Part shown: positions 1 through 12,725 of the stretch, piece after piece | Numbering within the stretch: the first letter of the stretch is position 1 | Layout: each line of letters opens with the position of its first letter | Assembly (NCBI GenBank): GCA_963682055.1 | Contig: OY821740.1 | Location: 36,848,795 to 36,912,794, forward strand | Length of the DNA: 64,000 nucleotides | From: Primula veris | Lineage: Eukaryota > Streptophyta > Magnoliopsida > Ericales > Primulaceae | Direction: 5' to 3' | Notes under the pieces: generated by a model | The model's database searches: none | Told to the model about the DNA's origin: nothing | Seen by the model: the letters and a program-made list of their open reading frames with translations, nothing else | Translations under genes and position numbers: made by a program

Positions 1-135
1 AGGAGTGGGGGAGTTCAGTTTCGAAATTGGAAACCTTTTCCTCTCGTCTATAACCCACCATAATCGGAGTTGAGCTTGAAACTGTAACCTCTCTAACTAT
101 ATGCGACAATCTTAATGATTCTTTTATTTGTATAG
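1..135 (+). other. Intron upstream of the first visible SWI3 exon
   Basis: No coding sequence fits the residues expected before the SWIRM domain. The stretch ends in TATAG at 131-135, a good acceptor, so it is read as the 3' part of intron 1. Confidence 0.6.
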
Positions 136-3100
136 GATGGTTTTTATGGAACAATATACACGAATGCGAGACCAAGTTCCTCCCCGAGTTTTTTGACTCG
201 AAATCCCACTCAAAAAACCCTAAAGTTTATAAGTACTACAGAAACTCCATAATTAAGAGCTTCCGACAAAATCCTAATCGAAAAATCACGTTTACCGAGG
301 CCAGGAAAACCATCATCGGCGACGTAGGTTCTGTTCGGAAGGTTTATGATTTTTTGGAGACTTGGGGGTTGATAAACTACTTGCCGTTTTCGGCCAAACA
401 TGGCGTCAAATGGGACGAAAAGGAGGCAAAATCGATTACAACTGCTTTGGCGCAGGGCAATTTGGAAGGGGGGTCCGGTGGAGATTATGCAGCTCCAAAG
501 AGGAGGTTGTGTAGTGGATGCAAAACAGTTTGTAGCATTGCTTGTTTTATCTCCGAAAAGGTATATAAATCGCCAATATCCCTTTTTGATATATTTTTAA
601 CTAGATTATGAGGCTTATGACAACCCCATGGGTGTTCTCCCGTCTTATGATATGGTACATCTGACACGTGCATATATTGAAAACATGCCAATCCTTTATT
701 TTATGTTTTGAGAAGGTAATTAAATCACTAAATATTTTTATTTTTGTTATAAAAAGTTGTAATAAGGTGGTGGGCTCCTGTCATAAGATTGTGAAGAAAC
801 GATTTGCTCCGTGGTTCAAATGAGCAATTCAGTCAAACAAACAGAACTTGGCACAATAATTTACTTTTAAAGGGATTTTTTATGTAAAAGACTTAAAAGG
901 AAAGATGAAAAAACAAGGACTCTTAAGTACTCTTAACTACTAAACCAAAGATACAAATATTGGAAATTAAAGAAGGTAAAAAGCTGGATTATTCTTTTCA
1001 TGTCTCCTACAACTGTAATACATCTAGACTTATACTAGGACAGAATTCTCCTTGAAGAAAAACAGTCTACATTAGAGGTTTAGTATCTTTCAGAAAAAGT
1101 GTTAATTGCAAACCTTCCTCTTATTATAATCATGAGCAGTTCACCTTATTTTTTGCGTTCGTTATCCCCTGTTTTCCAATGTGAACAATTAATCCCTCCG
1201 CTAATTGAGTATGTTACAAATATATGACAAGTTTCTCATGTATCATATGACTTGACAACATGGGATGAGGATTCCAACCCTGAATGGCAAAGGGATATGC
1301 TACTTATTGATTCTATGGTGAGAGATTCTGATATGATTATCACCTCTTGATCCACCGCTTTGTGTGCTCATAGTCTTGAGTGAGGATCGATGTGCTTAGT
1401 TAGTGGTTACACTTGGAGAATTCTCTAGTGTTAATCTGACATCTCTTGTTCTTCGGTTGATTTGATATAAATTTAAATCTAACCGGCGGATTTAGTTAGA
1501 AAAAAGCCGTCATTCTCTAAATTTCTTTGATTTGCTAAGCAAATGAGTAACCTGAAAAAAAAGTAGTGAGAAGTCTTCTGACTTGATGGGGCAAGGTGTG
1601 AATTACCTGTCAAGCTGATAACAATAAAGCTTGAAGGGAAATCTATAAGTTAATTGCTTCTTCAAATTTGTGATTCTATATCATATAGTAGCAAGAAAGA
1701 GAATATGTGTTAATGTTCTATAAGTTTGCTCTATTATGATTTACTACATAGTACATATATGGTTCGAGGCCACCCTATTGAAGTGTATTATTTGAAAACA
1801 ATTGATGTACTAGATTTTTGCTCTTTTTGGACGTTCTGCAACGATCTGATCTTCCTTGAGTAAGTGATAATGTTGTAAAATCATGAAACACGTGCATAAC
1901 AGTTACAGTATCTAAAAATTGTCTATCTTATCAAAATTATATAAGGTTGCTGTCGAATATAGCAGGCATGAATATCTCATTTCTATGATATTCCTATATT
2001 TAGCTCAAGCTTTCGAGGGGATCATTCAGGTTTAGTTGCACTATGAATCATCAGAAAATTGGAGATTTGGTTTTGGGGCTCATCAGCATAGGTTTAATTA
2101 AAAAATACCCCCCCTCCCTTCTCAATTTTGTATCAATCGTATCGGCACAGTAATGCGTGAAAGAGGGGGTATCCTTCTATTATAATAGAATTCTGCATGA
2201 TGAGTTGAGTGCTTCTTAATCGCAAAAAACTTGCGCTAACAGCAGTCTGTTATGCCTCTCAAGTCTTTATTTATTTATATTCTAAATTATTAAGGTTCTC
2301 TATTCTATTTGTAGATGGTATAACAGATGTGAATGACTACTAATCTGTTGGTGTATTATTTGTTCTTTTGTGCAGTTTAATTTGACACTTTGTGCAAGAT
2401 GTTATGTCCGAGGAGATAATCGAGCTGGTGTTAATAATTCCGATTTTAAAAGAGTTGAGATCGATGACGAGGTTAAAACTGATTGGACAGATAAAGAAAC
2501 TTTGCAACTTTTAGAAGCTGCTATGCACTTTGGTGATGATTGGAAAAAAGTCTCGGAATATGTTAGCGGTAGAAGTGAGAATGAATGTATAGCTCACTTT
2601 ATTAAGCTTCCTTTTGGAGAGCAATTTGCTGGGCAGAAGTCTGATGAAGATAACAAGTTGTATCAATTAAAGGACCAAAATAACCCTGAGATGGAGTTGC
2701 AAAGTTTTGATACAACACCTGCAAACAAAAAATCCCGTTTTAACCCACTAGCCGATGCTAGCAATCCAATTATGGCCCAGGTCAGTACTTTCCTAAGTTT
2801 TCGGTATATTTGACTAATTGAGTTTAAGTTAGTATGGCAGAAGGTATGAGTAGGTAAATATGTTTAAAATTTCAATTTGCTGCGATAAAGTATGAGAGTG
2901 CGTCTTTTTGATCCAGGACACCACTGTTGGATATGTATAACAATTAAATGAATAAATTATGAAGATAAATGAATGAGCCATTGAATAGAAAATTTACTTG
3001 CCCAGAAAAAAAAATTATGAAAGATTTAGAACTCATGGGATCCTGTCTGCTTTTTGTAGATTGTTTTTTTCCCCATTTGTTTAACATGCATGGAGTTTCC

Positions 3101-5404
3101 AAAGAACTTGGAAGAAACCTTCCTGAAGAGATTTCAAAGGGTTTTGTGGCCAAAATAGAGATCCTAAGATCCGGATTTCTCTAATAAAATTTAAGCAAAT
3201 TATTTTCACTGGTAAAATATTTGTAAAAGATGAATTCGAGCTACGAAATTGGGGATCGTTATTTGTGAATGTAGAACCAAGATAATAATCAGAGGTTTCT
3301 TCTAAACTACTACAATTATAGCCGGAAATGAACAATGAGATTTCTCTTACCTTACAGTTATAGCTGGAAATTCAGCCATTAATATACTTTTTACGTATGA
3401 AAAATCTTCCCCTTTTGTATGATATATCTGAACAATGTTTTATCTCAATTACCAGGTCACTATACCATATTGAAATATAGCCCGCCAATTTACCAAATGC
3501 TATATGGTTTTTCCTGCTTATTCTTATGTCTTCTGATTGCAAGTACTATATCGGTCAGATTTTGTTGGTCTTTCATGTGACTTATAATTTTTCTTTCCTT
3601 CCGATACTTGTACTTGGTTTTCTTTTAAACCTCATTTCCTCTTCGTGTTTTCCTAGGCCGCTTTTCTGTCGGTCTTAGGTGGTGTGAAGCTTTCAGAAGT
3701 TGCCGCTCAGGCAGCTGTGAATTCTCTGTCCGAGTCTACTCGCAGAACTATGGAAGCAAGTCTTGGGGCCCTTTCTGGTTATGCAAGAAAACAAGGTAAA
3801 CATAAGTTCCCTGAAACTCGTCTTCAACATTGCAAAGTAGCTGCTAGATATTTTGAATAGCTAAAAAGTACATTAGTCAATTAAAGCTACAGTAGATCTG
3901 CTCCGCTATTTTAAGTTGTCAGCACATGCTACATTTCCCTTTCTATGTTTTAGAATTTTTAAATTATCGCTTGTTTCAGTTGTGCATATTCGCTTTTTAA
4001 TTCGTAATTTTTATAAATCTTTTTCGCTTTCAATATTTTTTTTAATAATTTTTTTATGTTTTACGCATATAAGTATATAACCGTCTTCAGTTCTTGTGTT
4101 GCATGTTAAATTTTAATCTTTAGGAAACTATGAATTCTCAAATTTGTGGAACCACTTAATGTTAATTTGGTGAACGTATTAGGGAATCTGATACCAAAGG
4201 TTTGTCTGTACATATTCCCTAAAGTTGTGGTAAATAAGCTTTCCAGGAAAGCTGTTGTGACCGGTGGGTGGTCTAAAAGTTAAGAAGTTGAAATAGCCTC
4301 GAAACACTAGTCAGTCGTTTTCCTTCCGGCTCTCTCTTTCTCTCTTGCGTATTAAGCGCGTTAATAGAATTTGATTTCTTCATATAGAGACATTGGATAC
4401 AGCATGCTCCAATCAAATTTCTGTTTATATTAATTTCCTTAAACTACTTGAAGGAGTTGACGCTACATCAAATGGGGACACCAACATAAGAACAATGGAG
4501 AAAATGCTGGTAGATGCACAATCCGAGCTTGACAAGGAGGAAATGGACTTGGAGAGGGCATTGACTTACATTACCGATGTGCAGGTGCTTACTTTTAAAT
4601 AAAAGAATCTGATATGAAAATAGTAAATTCAAATTTTGTGCGGACAAAACTCAACTCATATGGTGTGGCTAGCTCTTTGTAAACCATCTACAAACTGTAA
4701 TATATACAAACAGGACTAGTCTACTTTCAAGCAATGCAAATTTTCCCTTTAAATTTAGCATTGACATTCGTTTAAGTAAATAATTTGGTATAGACAATTA
4801 TTACTGAGAATTTAGAAAGAAGGGGGCAAAATGTTCGATCTTAATTATTAGTAACTTCACAAGAACATGTGTGTCGCAAAGGTAACCTAGTTTAATTTCT
4901 CTACTCTGTGTTTGAGTTTTTATACACTAATGTGTTTCAATGTTTGAAACTCCATGATGATTGCATTTTATCACTTGCTAAGTATGAAACTTTTGATGAA
5001 TATCAAATATTATCTCGCTAGTATAGAAAGCATTTGTATGCAACTCATACCTAAAAATTGCCGTCTTTTCAAAGCTATATATGCAACTCTCAGCCCTCAA
5101 AAGCTAAATATCCATTTGCTGGTTATTTTTGTAGTAGAGTCGAGTTGGTCCATAGATTCGTAATTTACCTCTGGAATTATATATGAAAATTGTTGTTAAG
5201 AGAGGTTTGTAAATTCATGTGCAGTTGAAGGAGATTCAAGACAAAATTCTGAAATATGAGGAGAGTGAGTTGCGAATAGAGAGAGAATGGGAGCAACTGG
5301 AGCAAATGAAACACCAGCTCTTAATTGATCAACTCACTCTTCATCTCCAAAAGAATGCGTCAAAGGCCGAAGAGGCTGTACAGGCTAACGTAGACGTGGG
5401 ATGA
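136..5404 (+). CDS. SWI3A: SWI/SNF complex subunit SWI3A/SWI3B-like (first exon off-window)
   Basis: Core scaffold subunit of plant SWI/SNF (BAF-type) chromatin remodelling complexes, acting in the nucleus. Exons read here: 136-560, 2376-2780, 3657-3795, 4388-4584, 5225-5404, all with GT-AG borders and matching phases. The first exon shows a SWIRM domain (WNNIHECE, LPEFFDSKS, the YKYYRNSII helix, DFLETWGLINY). Then comes a ZZ-like zinc motif split by intron 561-2375 (CSGCKTVCSIAC, then LTLCARCYVRGDNRAG), a SANT domain (KTDWTDKETLQLLEAAMHFG, DDWKKV), the family signature NPLADASNPIMAQAAFLS, and a C-terminal coiled coil (LKEIQDKILKYEE, EWEQLEQMKHQLL) used for dimerisation. The initiator exon is upstream of base 1, because no sequence matching the segment before WFLWNN occurs in 1-135. 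The class is near certain. SWI3A over SWI3B is inferred from the TSNGDTN and QLTLHLQK stretches. The first ~30 codons of the fourth exon in the window look unlike the family. Confidence 0.9.
561..2375 (+). other. Long SWI3 intron (1.8 kb)
   Basis: It starts with GTATAT and ends with TTGTGCAG. It separates the two halves of the zinc motif. It is AT-rich, and no gene or clear transposon was recognised in it. Confidence 0.75.
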
Positions 5405-6186
5405 TTATCTCAAATGTTCATCTCTAGCATGTATTATTAGTTAGATCCGCAAATTAGATCCTTCTTTTCCAGTTGATCTCCTTCTGTATCAACGTAGCGA
5501 AAGTGACTTGTCAATTATCAATCAGAAACCAAGATTATGAGCAATGAATTGTGTATTCTGATTTATGTATGCAGTATAGCTTAGTAAACTTTAAATTATC
5601 ATGTAGATTACCCTTGTACTTTTATAAAAAGCTTCTTTCTTGTCCATAAAATGCTTTTGCTACATCTGGGACATTGAAATTTGCATTTTACAATGCTGTA
5701 AAGGAACACAAAGGTACAACTAGAAATTGTTCCACACGTTTTGATTAAAAGCATAAGAATTATTTCACATGGTAATGTGAAGAAATTCTGTGTAGATATA
5801 TTAATTAGATGAATACAAGCAATATAGTTAATGGTATAAATTTACTCAAACAGGGAGCATATCTATTTACAGGATGCCGCCAAGGTTCCACTCTATTAAG
5901 GTCTTACTACTTGTATCTCCTGTTAGAAACGTCCACGATTCATGTGATTTCTTCAATGATTCTAAGGGTTGTAGGCGGAAATAGGTCTCTTACCACCTAA
6001 TTCCTCTAGATAACTGTGTAACTAAAGCATAGCGTCTAATTTCCACCTAGGCACTTGAAAACAGCACAATATAAACCATTAATGAAGACGCAAATGAGCT
6101 CATAACATTCTTCCCCACCGGAGAAAACACAAGATGAAAATACCTTTAAAACATAACCTAGTTATTGACGTTAATGTTTACATCTT
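5405..6186. other. Convergent intergenic region
   Basis: The 3' ends of the SWI3 gene (+) and the SDR gene (-) face each other over about 780 bases. It presumably holds both 3' UTRs and polyadenylation sites. Nothing else was recognised. Confidence 0.6.
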
Positions 6187-8925
6187 TCAAATATCTTTTT
6201 CAACATTTAAATCATAAATCCGAGCTTTCTTTAGCAATATACGTAGTGAAAAAAAGCCCAGACAAGTAGTTTGCCAAAACCACCCTCTTGCATTTGAAGG
6301 ATCCACTCGTTTAGCCAAACGCCAGGCATACAACCCTTCACCAACATGAGCAGCTATGGACACAACAGCGACCAATCTCACCATCCACATAGACCGGAAT
6401 AGGAATGTGCTCAAAGCCTTGAGAAAAGACACGGGTCCAATAGCTGGCAAAAATGCAGCAGCAAAAAGTGCACTCATTCCCAGTATAACGAAAAACCATG
6501 TATATATTGTGGGGCCGTCGAGAGTTTTTTGTTTTTTATCTTGCCAATATGATATAGTTGTAGCCATGCCCTCTTGAGGGGTCACCATAGGGACGTAACC
6601 CAGCTCCTGTTTGGCTTTTAAGTATGAGAAGTAATGAGTAACACCAACCTACCGAAATATGCAAGAGAAATAATTGTATCACCTTTATGAGCAATGGAAA
6701 AAAACAATATATCAAAGAGCATTTGTAGAGAATTCTGAACTAAAATGATGCGGCTGGAAGATTGTGAAGCACTGTCGCTCTTCCCCATCTTTCCTAATGA
6801 CATTTGGTTGACCAGCTTAAATCTGAGGATTTCCGGGTTTGGGCTGAATAAGCTTATAATAACATAAGCTGGATGAACCCAGTTTCTTGGGGGAAGCTAA
6901 GGCCAGGGTATTTGCTTGCAACCAAACATGCACAATGAATTCTACATATACCCAAATGGATGTTTGAGTTATTTACGTGATGGCATGTAACAGCAATACT
7001 CGAGAAGACTCAAATGCAGGGAACTAAGACACGATTATTTAACTCAGAGATGCTATGTTTTGGTGTTTTGGTGTTTTGGTGTTTTAGTGTTTTGGTGATA
7101 GAAGGAAGTGAATAAAGATTTGCACATTTTATGTTTCGTGGCTCTAGTGACACATGGTTCGACAATGGAAAGGTGTACACGGAACTATTCGACAATATTA
7201 CTTGTCACAAACAGATAAACATGAAAAACAAAACAAACCTTGCTTTCCACAGAAATAGAAAAAATGGGAGTTCTCATGTCACCACGCACAAACTTCAATT
7301 TAATCACAGACATATTAATATTATAAGTGACAGTCTGAACTTTCCCCGTGGTGAAAAGCAAAAAATGGTCGACTTCGTGAATTAACCAATCTACGTTTAG
7401 TATAAAGACGGAAAATTCCCCGACTCAAGTTAGATAAGGCCCATTCTGGATGAAAACTTAAAGAAATGATACGTTGTGTCGAGCTTTTAAAAAAAAAAAA
7501 CGAGAACAAATAACCACCATTTCTCCACAATAATTTAAATGCACGAAGAAAGAAAGAAAAGCATATATTTAGATGACATCCTAGAAAGCCAAATAAAAAG
7601 ATTCGAAATAAACCTTGAGAACTTCAGTAGGGAGTAACAACGGCTGAGGTAGCCACCTTTGGTTCAGCCAGGGGTATAACACAGTATAAAATGCCATAAA
7701 AAGTTTTCCAATGAGAAGAGCACGAGGGACTGATATAGAGTACTTTGGAAAATCATATTTTAAGCTCTGAAGAAGGGGCCGAATAAATTCAAAACTGTTC
7801 ACTGGAGACCCTGGAAATTAAAGGTAATTGTTATAGAAATTCAGCTTACTGTTATTTCTTTGCAGACAGTTAAAAATGGAATTTATTTTTGTCAGTTTGA
7901 TGACTCGATCCATTGAGGATCCTTCAGTAAACATTCATTTTTGCTGATAATACCTTGTCAAAAAAGCATGATAAAAATAGGTGGCTACTAGAAAAGAGCA
8001 GGAACTTTTACTTGCCGCTTGCTACTAGTATCATAAGTCATACTTGATACAAGTATCATAATTCATACGTTGTAGTATTTTGGTCCAAGTCGGGTTAGGT
8101 GGCAGGATATACGTTTTGCTTGGTTGCATCTTTTAAGCAGATGGCCAGAATTTTTTAGGTTCTGATAAAATCTGGATTCATTACATTTAATAAGCTTCCG
8201 GGGGAGTAATGAATCAAATGGGACTTTTATTATGGGGCAAAGGGAGTAATAAAAATCAAGAAAGTTGCTTTGAAGTCAATGATCAAGGATTTGAATGATC
8301 ATAGTCTGGTTCCAAACCTACCATCTGATATGAAATATGCTTGACCAGCAGCAATAGACTGTCTTTGCTTTTGAGGAATATCATCTAATAATCCCATGCT
8401 AGCTAGTATCAAGGCCAACACAAGGTTATCAATGTAAACCCAGTCTGTTTTTATTGTTGCATCACCAATTTTGAAGGGCATTAAACCTAATTTTGCCATT
8501 GTTACAATTCTAGGGAGGTGTCGTTCCTCGCCTGGCCCATATATAGCAGCTGGTCGAATTGCACATGTGAGGAGATTCCCTGTTTTCTTCCTTTTAAAGA
8601 CAGAAAAAAGCTACAATTAGCACATAAAAATTGGCAAAGCTTCTAACTGTAGGGCTCCCTAGGTTGAATGTTACAAATACAAAAAGATACTATTTGGCGG
8701 AGGTGGATAGCCATACCTATTTGATTAAGGTAAAAAAGTATATTCTTGTATTGGGAGTATGAAAAATGATTGATAGAAGTGTAAACTGTAAAGTAGTTTA
8801 AAGGTATACTACTGAATAAAGCATGAATAAAAATATGTACCATTTCACCTCAAAAACATAGGTAAACCTTTTTCATGAACACCAAACAACCATTTTTAAT
8901 TTTTTACTTATAAGTACAAAAGTAA

Positions 8926-8968
<43 letters not shown>

Positions 8969-11900
8969 ACAATTCTTGATTAAACTTCTTTCGCAGTTGG
9001 TTCTCATTTCCAATCATTGTTGTGTTGTTTAAACCCTTTTTTTTTTGTTTAAACCTTTTTTTTTTGTTTAATCCTCCAAAAAAAAAAGAAGTTTAATCAA
9101 GAATCTCGTCTGACAAAATCTTGTTTAATTAGTCGGACAGAGTTTGATAGTTTCATAAAAGAGGATCAACAACCCAGATGAAAGTTAACTCTTTCAACAC
9201 AGTTGATGGTGTTATCAAAACACGGTGGCAAGATACACTCAAGACAGGGCTTAAAAACCTCTTCCTTTTGGAAAAAAGGAAGAAGAGTAAATCCTTATAA
9301 GTTTTGTGGTTGCGCTTGTTATATAGATCAAGTAAGAGCAGGAATTACATAAGATTTAATCATCGGTTGACTTGATCATAAACTTATTCTCTGTATCAGC
9401 AGTTTTGGTATCTGTTGTTTGGATTGACTTCCATCTAACGAGTTGACAAACATGTACTAAGATCACAACTATTGTTCTGAAGAAAATAATCATAAAAAAC
9501 ACTCTACACGCACCAGAAGAGCTAGTTCATGAACTATGTTTGGTCAATAGTTTTGTCATTTCATAAAGAAGTAATTCAGATTCACCCTGCAAGTGTTCAC
9601 ATAATCCATACAAATTAAAGAGTAAAGAGCTCAGACAACCTGGACTGTTTTAGCTATGCATATACAATTAAAGTGTTTAAGCATAAATATGTTTAAGATA
9701 AGACCAAAAAAAAAGTGCGGAAACAAACATTTCATCTTAAACATTCTTCTTTCAAGGATTTGCTTACTTGAGAGGACGCCCATTGCTCTTCAGTACCAAC
9801 TGTTCAGCAATTGATTTACTGCGACTATATGGATCAACAAGATCATCGAGTGGATAATAAGGTAAGTTTTCATTACCGTTTACTATTTCCTTTCCCCCAA
9901 AAACAACGTTAGTTGTGCTCACGTAAACAAGCCTTTTCACATTATTCTCCACACAAGCTTCTAAAACATGGCAAGTTCCACTTATATTTACTTCGTCTAT
10001 ACGACCATATTGGAGCATCTCTTTTCCAGACATGCCATATGAAGCTAGGTGAAAAACACAATCTGCCCCTCGTAATGCTTTCTGAACGTCTTGTGATTTG
10101 GTAATATCTCCTATCAATAGAGAAATTAACCGATGAATGGAAATCAACTGCGAAGTGGACTCAACAAATCATTCATTAATCCTTAAAGTACAAACCAGAC
10201 AAGCACTCGAACCAAATGAAAGCACAAGAAATAAACCAGAAAATAAGATACTTAACTAATCATATAGACAGTTGTTGCTATTTTACAAAAAGCTCTAACT
10301 TCTCTCTTTATGCAGCCACAAAGCTACAGTTACAGACAATATGCCAAGTCTCACTGAATAATGGTCTCAATTTTAATAATTAAAAATCACAAAATAACAT
10401 TCCGTGACCGGAAAAGCTAGTTCTAAGCAACTTAATATCGTAATCAGATGATCTACTTCAGATGCAACCTAAATTAGTTTTGCGATGTTAGTATTGAAAA
10501 GCAACCTATTAAAGCCGCTCTTAATGGTTGATACCATCATAGTTTTGGTAAACTAGTTTTACGAGCTGATGATTTGATCAGATCTGGTAAGATCTTCATA
10601 AAATGCATCTCCCTATTGATAAATAATTACCGGGCACATAATTTAAAAATATAATAAATTAAAAATACTTGGGTTTACTCCCCAAACACTGCTAAAAGCA
10701 CTCATAAAAGAAGAAGCAGAGTTGGATAATATATTTTGGTTATAAAAAAAAGAGTTGTTAAGTTTTCTTTTCTGTCAGTGAGTAAAAAAATCGATACTTT
10801 CAAAAGGACATGTCCTGATTTTTTTTCAGAAATATGTACTCCTTGTTATCTAATTTGCAATACTGCCAACCCAAAGAAATGGAAACTAGAGATTACGACC
10901 CTAATTCCAGATAAATAGTAATAATCACAATTCAAGAAAAAGGATAAGAAACGAAAGAATAGGTGGAGTCAAGCTGTGATTTTTGGACCAGGGGTTTAAC
11001 AATTAAAAAGTGACTTTCAATCCCACACCCACTCTTGGTACCCGAATTTTCCTACTCACCAGTCAACATCTTCACTATTAGTATTACTCATATTAATATA
11101 TAATTATTATTATTATTATTATTATTACAAGTTACAACTACAGATACATATACATACATATATATATATGAGCAGGGGCGGAGCCAATGTACACCGAGGG
11201 TTGTAGCCCCCGCTGGAATTTGAAAAACTATTATTTTATATGTATTTGTTAATCAAAGTCTAATGTAGCATAATGGTTCAATGTTAAAACCAGAATCTTT
11301 GATGTGATGCTTGGTTGTTGATTCGAATCTGCGCACAGGAGAAATTATCATATTTTGGTTTTTCGTAAAAATATTACATTGGTATTATTATCTGTGTATT
11401 ATATATTGTAATAAAAACATTTTTTTTGTGTTTCATTTTTACAAAAAAAAAATAGTCTATAAACATTGTACAGTATCTCAAAATATTCATAAATATTGAA
11501 ATTTAAAACCAATAGTACATCTTTTGTAGTTGTACTAAATATAAATAAACTACATGGTCTGAATTTATTAAAATGCAATTGATTCTTTATCGTCATCGTT
11601 CAATTTAACCAATCAGGGGAGAATATTGGAGAATTGGGAACATTATTTGCAAAACGCTTATCATATCTAAAAAAAATAAGATATATATCCATTATATTGT
11701 GCCCCCGCTCAACCGAAATTCTGGTTCCGTCCCTGTATATGAGAAGATTTAAGTAGAAGAAACATTTAATACAATTGAAACAAGACCAAATCATAATCTT
11801 CAAAAGTGGGAGTTCGAACTAGACTATTATTTTAGTATGGAGTAAAATAAAACAAATTGGAAAATGCTTTTTCTCACCAAATTTTCAACCCCAAAACCTT

Positions 11901-12121
11901 GTGGCGGATTAGGTGGACGAATCGTTTGCTTGTGATTTTGAAAGACAATTTTCATTCAATACATGATTGGTACGTCTAATCCGCCACACCAGCGGGTAAA
12001 ATTTTTAGGTAAGATATTTGAGTAGCTATAGCAACACTCAAACAAATTAGACTATTACTATTAATATTATTATTATTATTATTATGGGACTGGAGTGAGG
12101 GCCTTACAACTATAGATATAA

Positions 12122-12154
<33 letters not shown>

Positions 12155-12353
12155 AAGGCATACCGTGGAAGAAATGGACTCCGATGGAGGAGAGACGAGA
12201 AGAAAACGGAGAATCGGAGCGGAGATCAAAGGCGGTGACTTTGTGGGCTCCTCTTCTAACCAGCTCCAAACAAAGTGACGAACCTACAAACCCTAACCCA
12301 CCCGTCACCACGAACGTCTTCTTCTCTATCCCTTCGTTCTCACTTAAATGCAT
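6187..12353 (-). CDS. Extended short-chain dehydrogenase/reductase, SDR42E/3beta-HSD-like, membrane-anchored
   Basis: NAD(P)-dependent oxidoreductase of the 3beta-hydroxysteroid dehydrogenase/isomerase family, close to Arabidopsis At2g33630 as I remember it; the substrate is not known. Five exons in coding order: 12353-12164, 10110-9768, 8590-8322, 7810-7614, 6648-6187. They give 486 aa, and phases agree at all four junctions. The Rossmann dinucleotide motif TGGLGFVG is at residues 17-24. The catalytic YxxxK is Y158-K162 (DPYSRSKS), with an upstream VYVSTTNVVFGG strand carrying the Ser/Thr. RPAAIYGPGE and the TDWVYIDNLV substrate-loop region follow. The last exon adds a C-terminal tail with two or three hydrophobic segments (WFFVILGMSALFAAAFLP, VRLVAVVSIAAHVGEGLYAW), implying ER or other membrane anchoring. 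The start is the ATG at 12353, preceded directly by a GA microsatellite. Introns contain a 563-bp hAT element and at least one small inverted-repeat element. Confidence 0.93.
6802..6930. repeat. Small inverted-repeat element, TTTGGTTGCAGCTTTTAAG family
   Basis: The left side has TTTGGTTGACCAGCTTAAA and the right end GCTTGCAACCAAACATG, with GGCC near the right arm. It is a diverged member of the family described at 58977. It lies in the last SDR intron. Confidence 0.45.
7056..7096. repeat. TTTTGGTG short tandem repeat
   Basis: Five near-identical copies of a 9-bp unit, in the last intron of the SDR gene. Confidence 0.8.
8928..8962. repeat. (TA)n(TG)n microsatellite
   Basis: Compound dinucleotide repeat in the second SDR intron. 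Confidence 0.9.
11173..11735. mobile_element. Non-autonomous hAT element in SDR intron 1
   Basis: 563 bp, bounded by an exact 8-bp target-site duplication TATATGAG (11165-11172 and 11736-11743). Terminal inverted repeats: CAGGGGCGGAGCCAA on the left, and CAGGGACGGAACCAG read inward from the right (12 of 15 match). The 8-bp duplication and the CAGGG(G/A)CGG end fit the hAT superfamily. No transposase ORF is present inside. It lies in the 2-kb first intron of the SDR gene, so it is transcribed but spliced out. Confidence 0.85.
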
Positions 12354-12392
12354 CTCTCTCTCTCTCTTATCTCTCTCTCTATATATATATAT
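12354..12392 (-). promoter_or_regulatory. GA/TA microsatellite immediately upstream of the SDR start codon
   Basis: On the coding strand this reads (TA)n then (GA)n, ending right at the ATG. GA repeats in plant 5' leaders are known binding sites of BASIC PENTACYSTEINE proteins; a role here is inference. A mirrored (TA)n(GA)n array lies at 12122-12154, just inside intron 1. Confidence 0.5.
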
Positions 12393-12599
12393 TTCTATAT
12401 CTATATTTGTATGTATTTGTCTAGCCAAGTGAGTGAAAAAAGGCCTGCATTTCTTTGCTTTTTATATGGAGAATATTTCACTGTTCATCCCCGTATTTTT
12501 TGTTCTTATTTAATTCTTATTCATTGTCTACATTCTTTTTGTTCATCCAAAGAATATTTTTTGTTCACTTCACATTTCTTTGACGCCATAGCTCGTAGG

Positions 12600-12725
12600 T
12601 CTGAGTTGTATGCAGATCGTCTGTGCTTGATACAGACGGCGGTTGTATGCAGGCCGTCTGTGTTTGATACAGACCGTCTGTGCTGTATGCAGACCGTCGG
12701 TGCTTGATATAGACGGCGGTGAAGG
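12600..12725. repeat. Minisatellite with CAGACCGTCTG palindromic core
   Basis: About three to four copies of a unit of some 35-40 bp containing TATGCAGACCGTCTGTG and TTGATACAGACGGCGG. The core CAGACCGTCTG is almost self-complementary, so each unit can form a hairpin. It lies about 250 bp upstream of the SDR start codon and is GC-richer than its surroundings. Confidence 0.75.

Noticed and set aside
2944..3335. Overlapping short ORFs on both strands
   Set aside because: They lie inside a SWI3 intron, have no recognisable domain, and disagree with the gene's splicing.
12184..12432. Plus-strand ORF over SDR exon 1
   Set aside because: It is the antisense shadow of the exon encoding the Rossmann motif; its end is a CT repeat.
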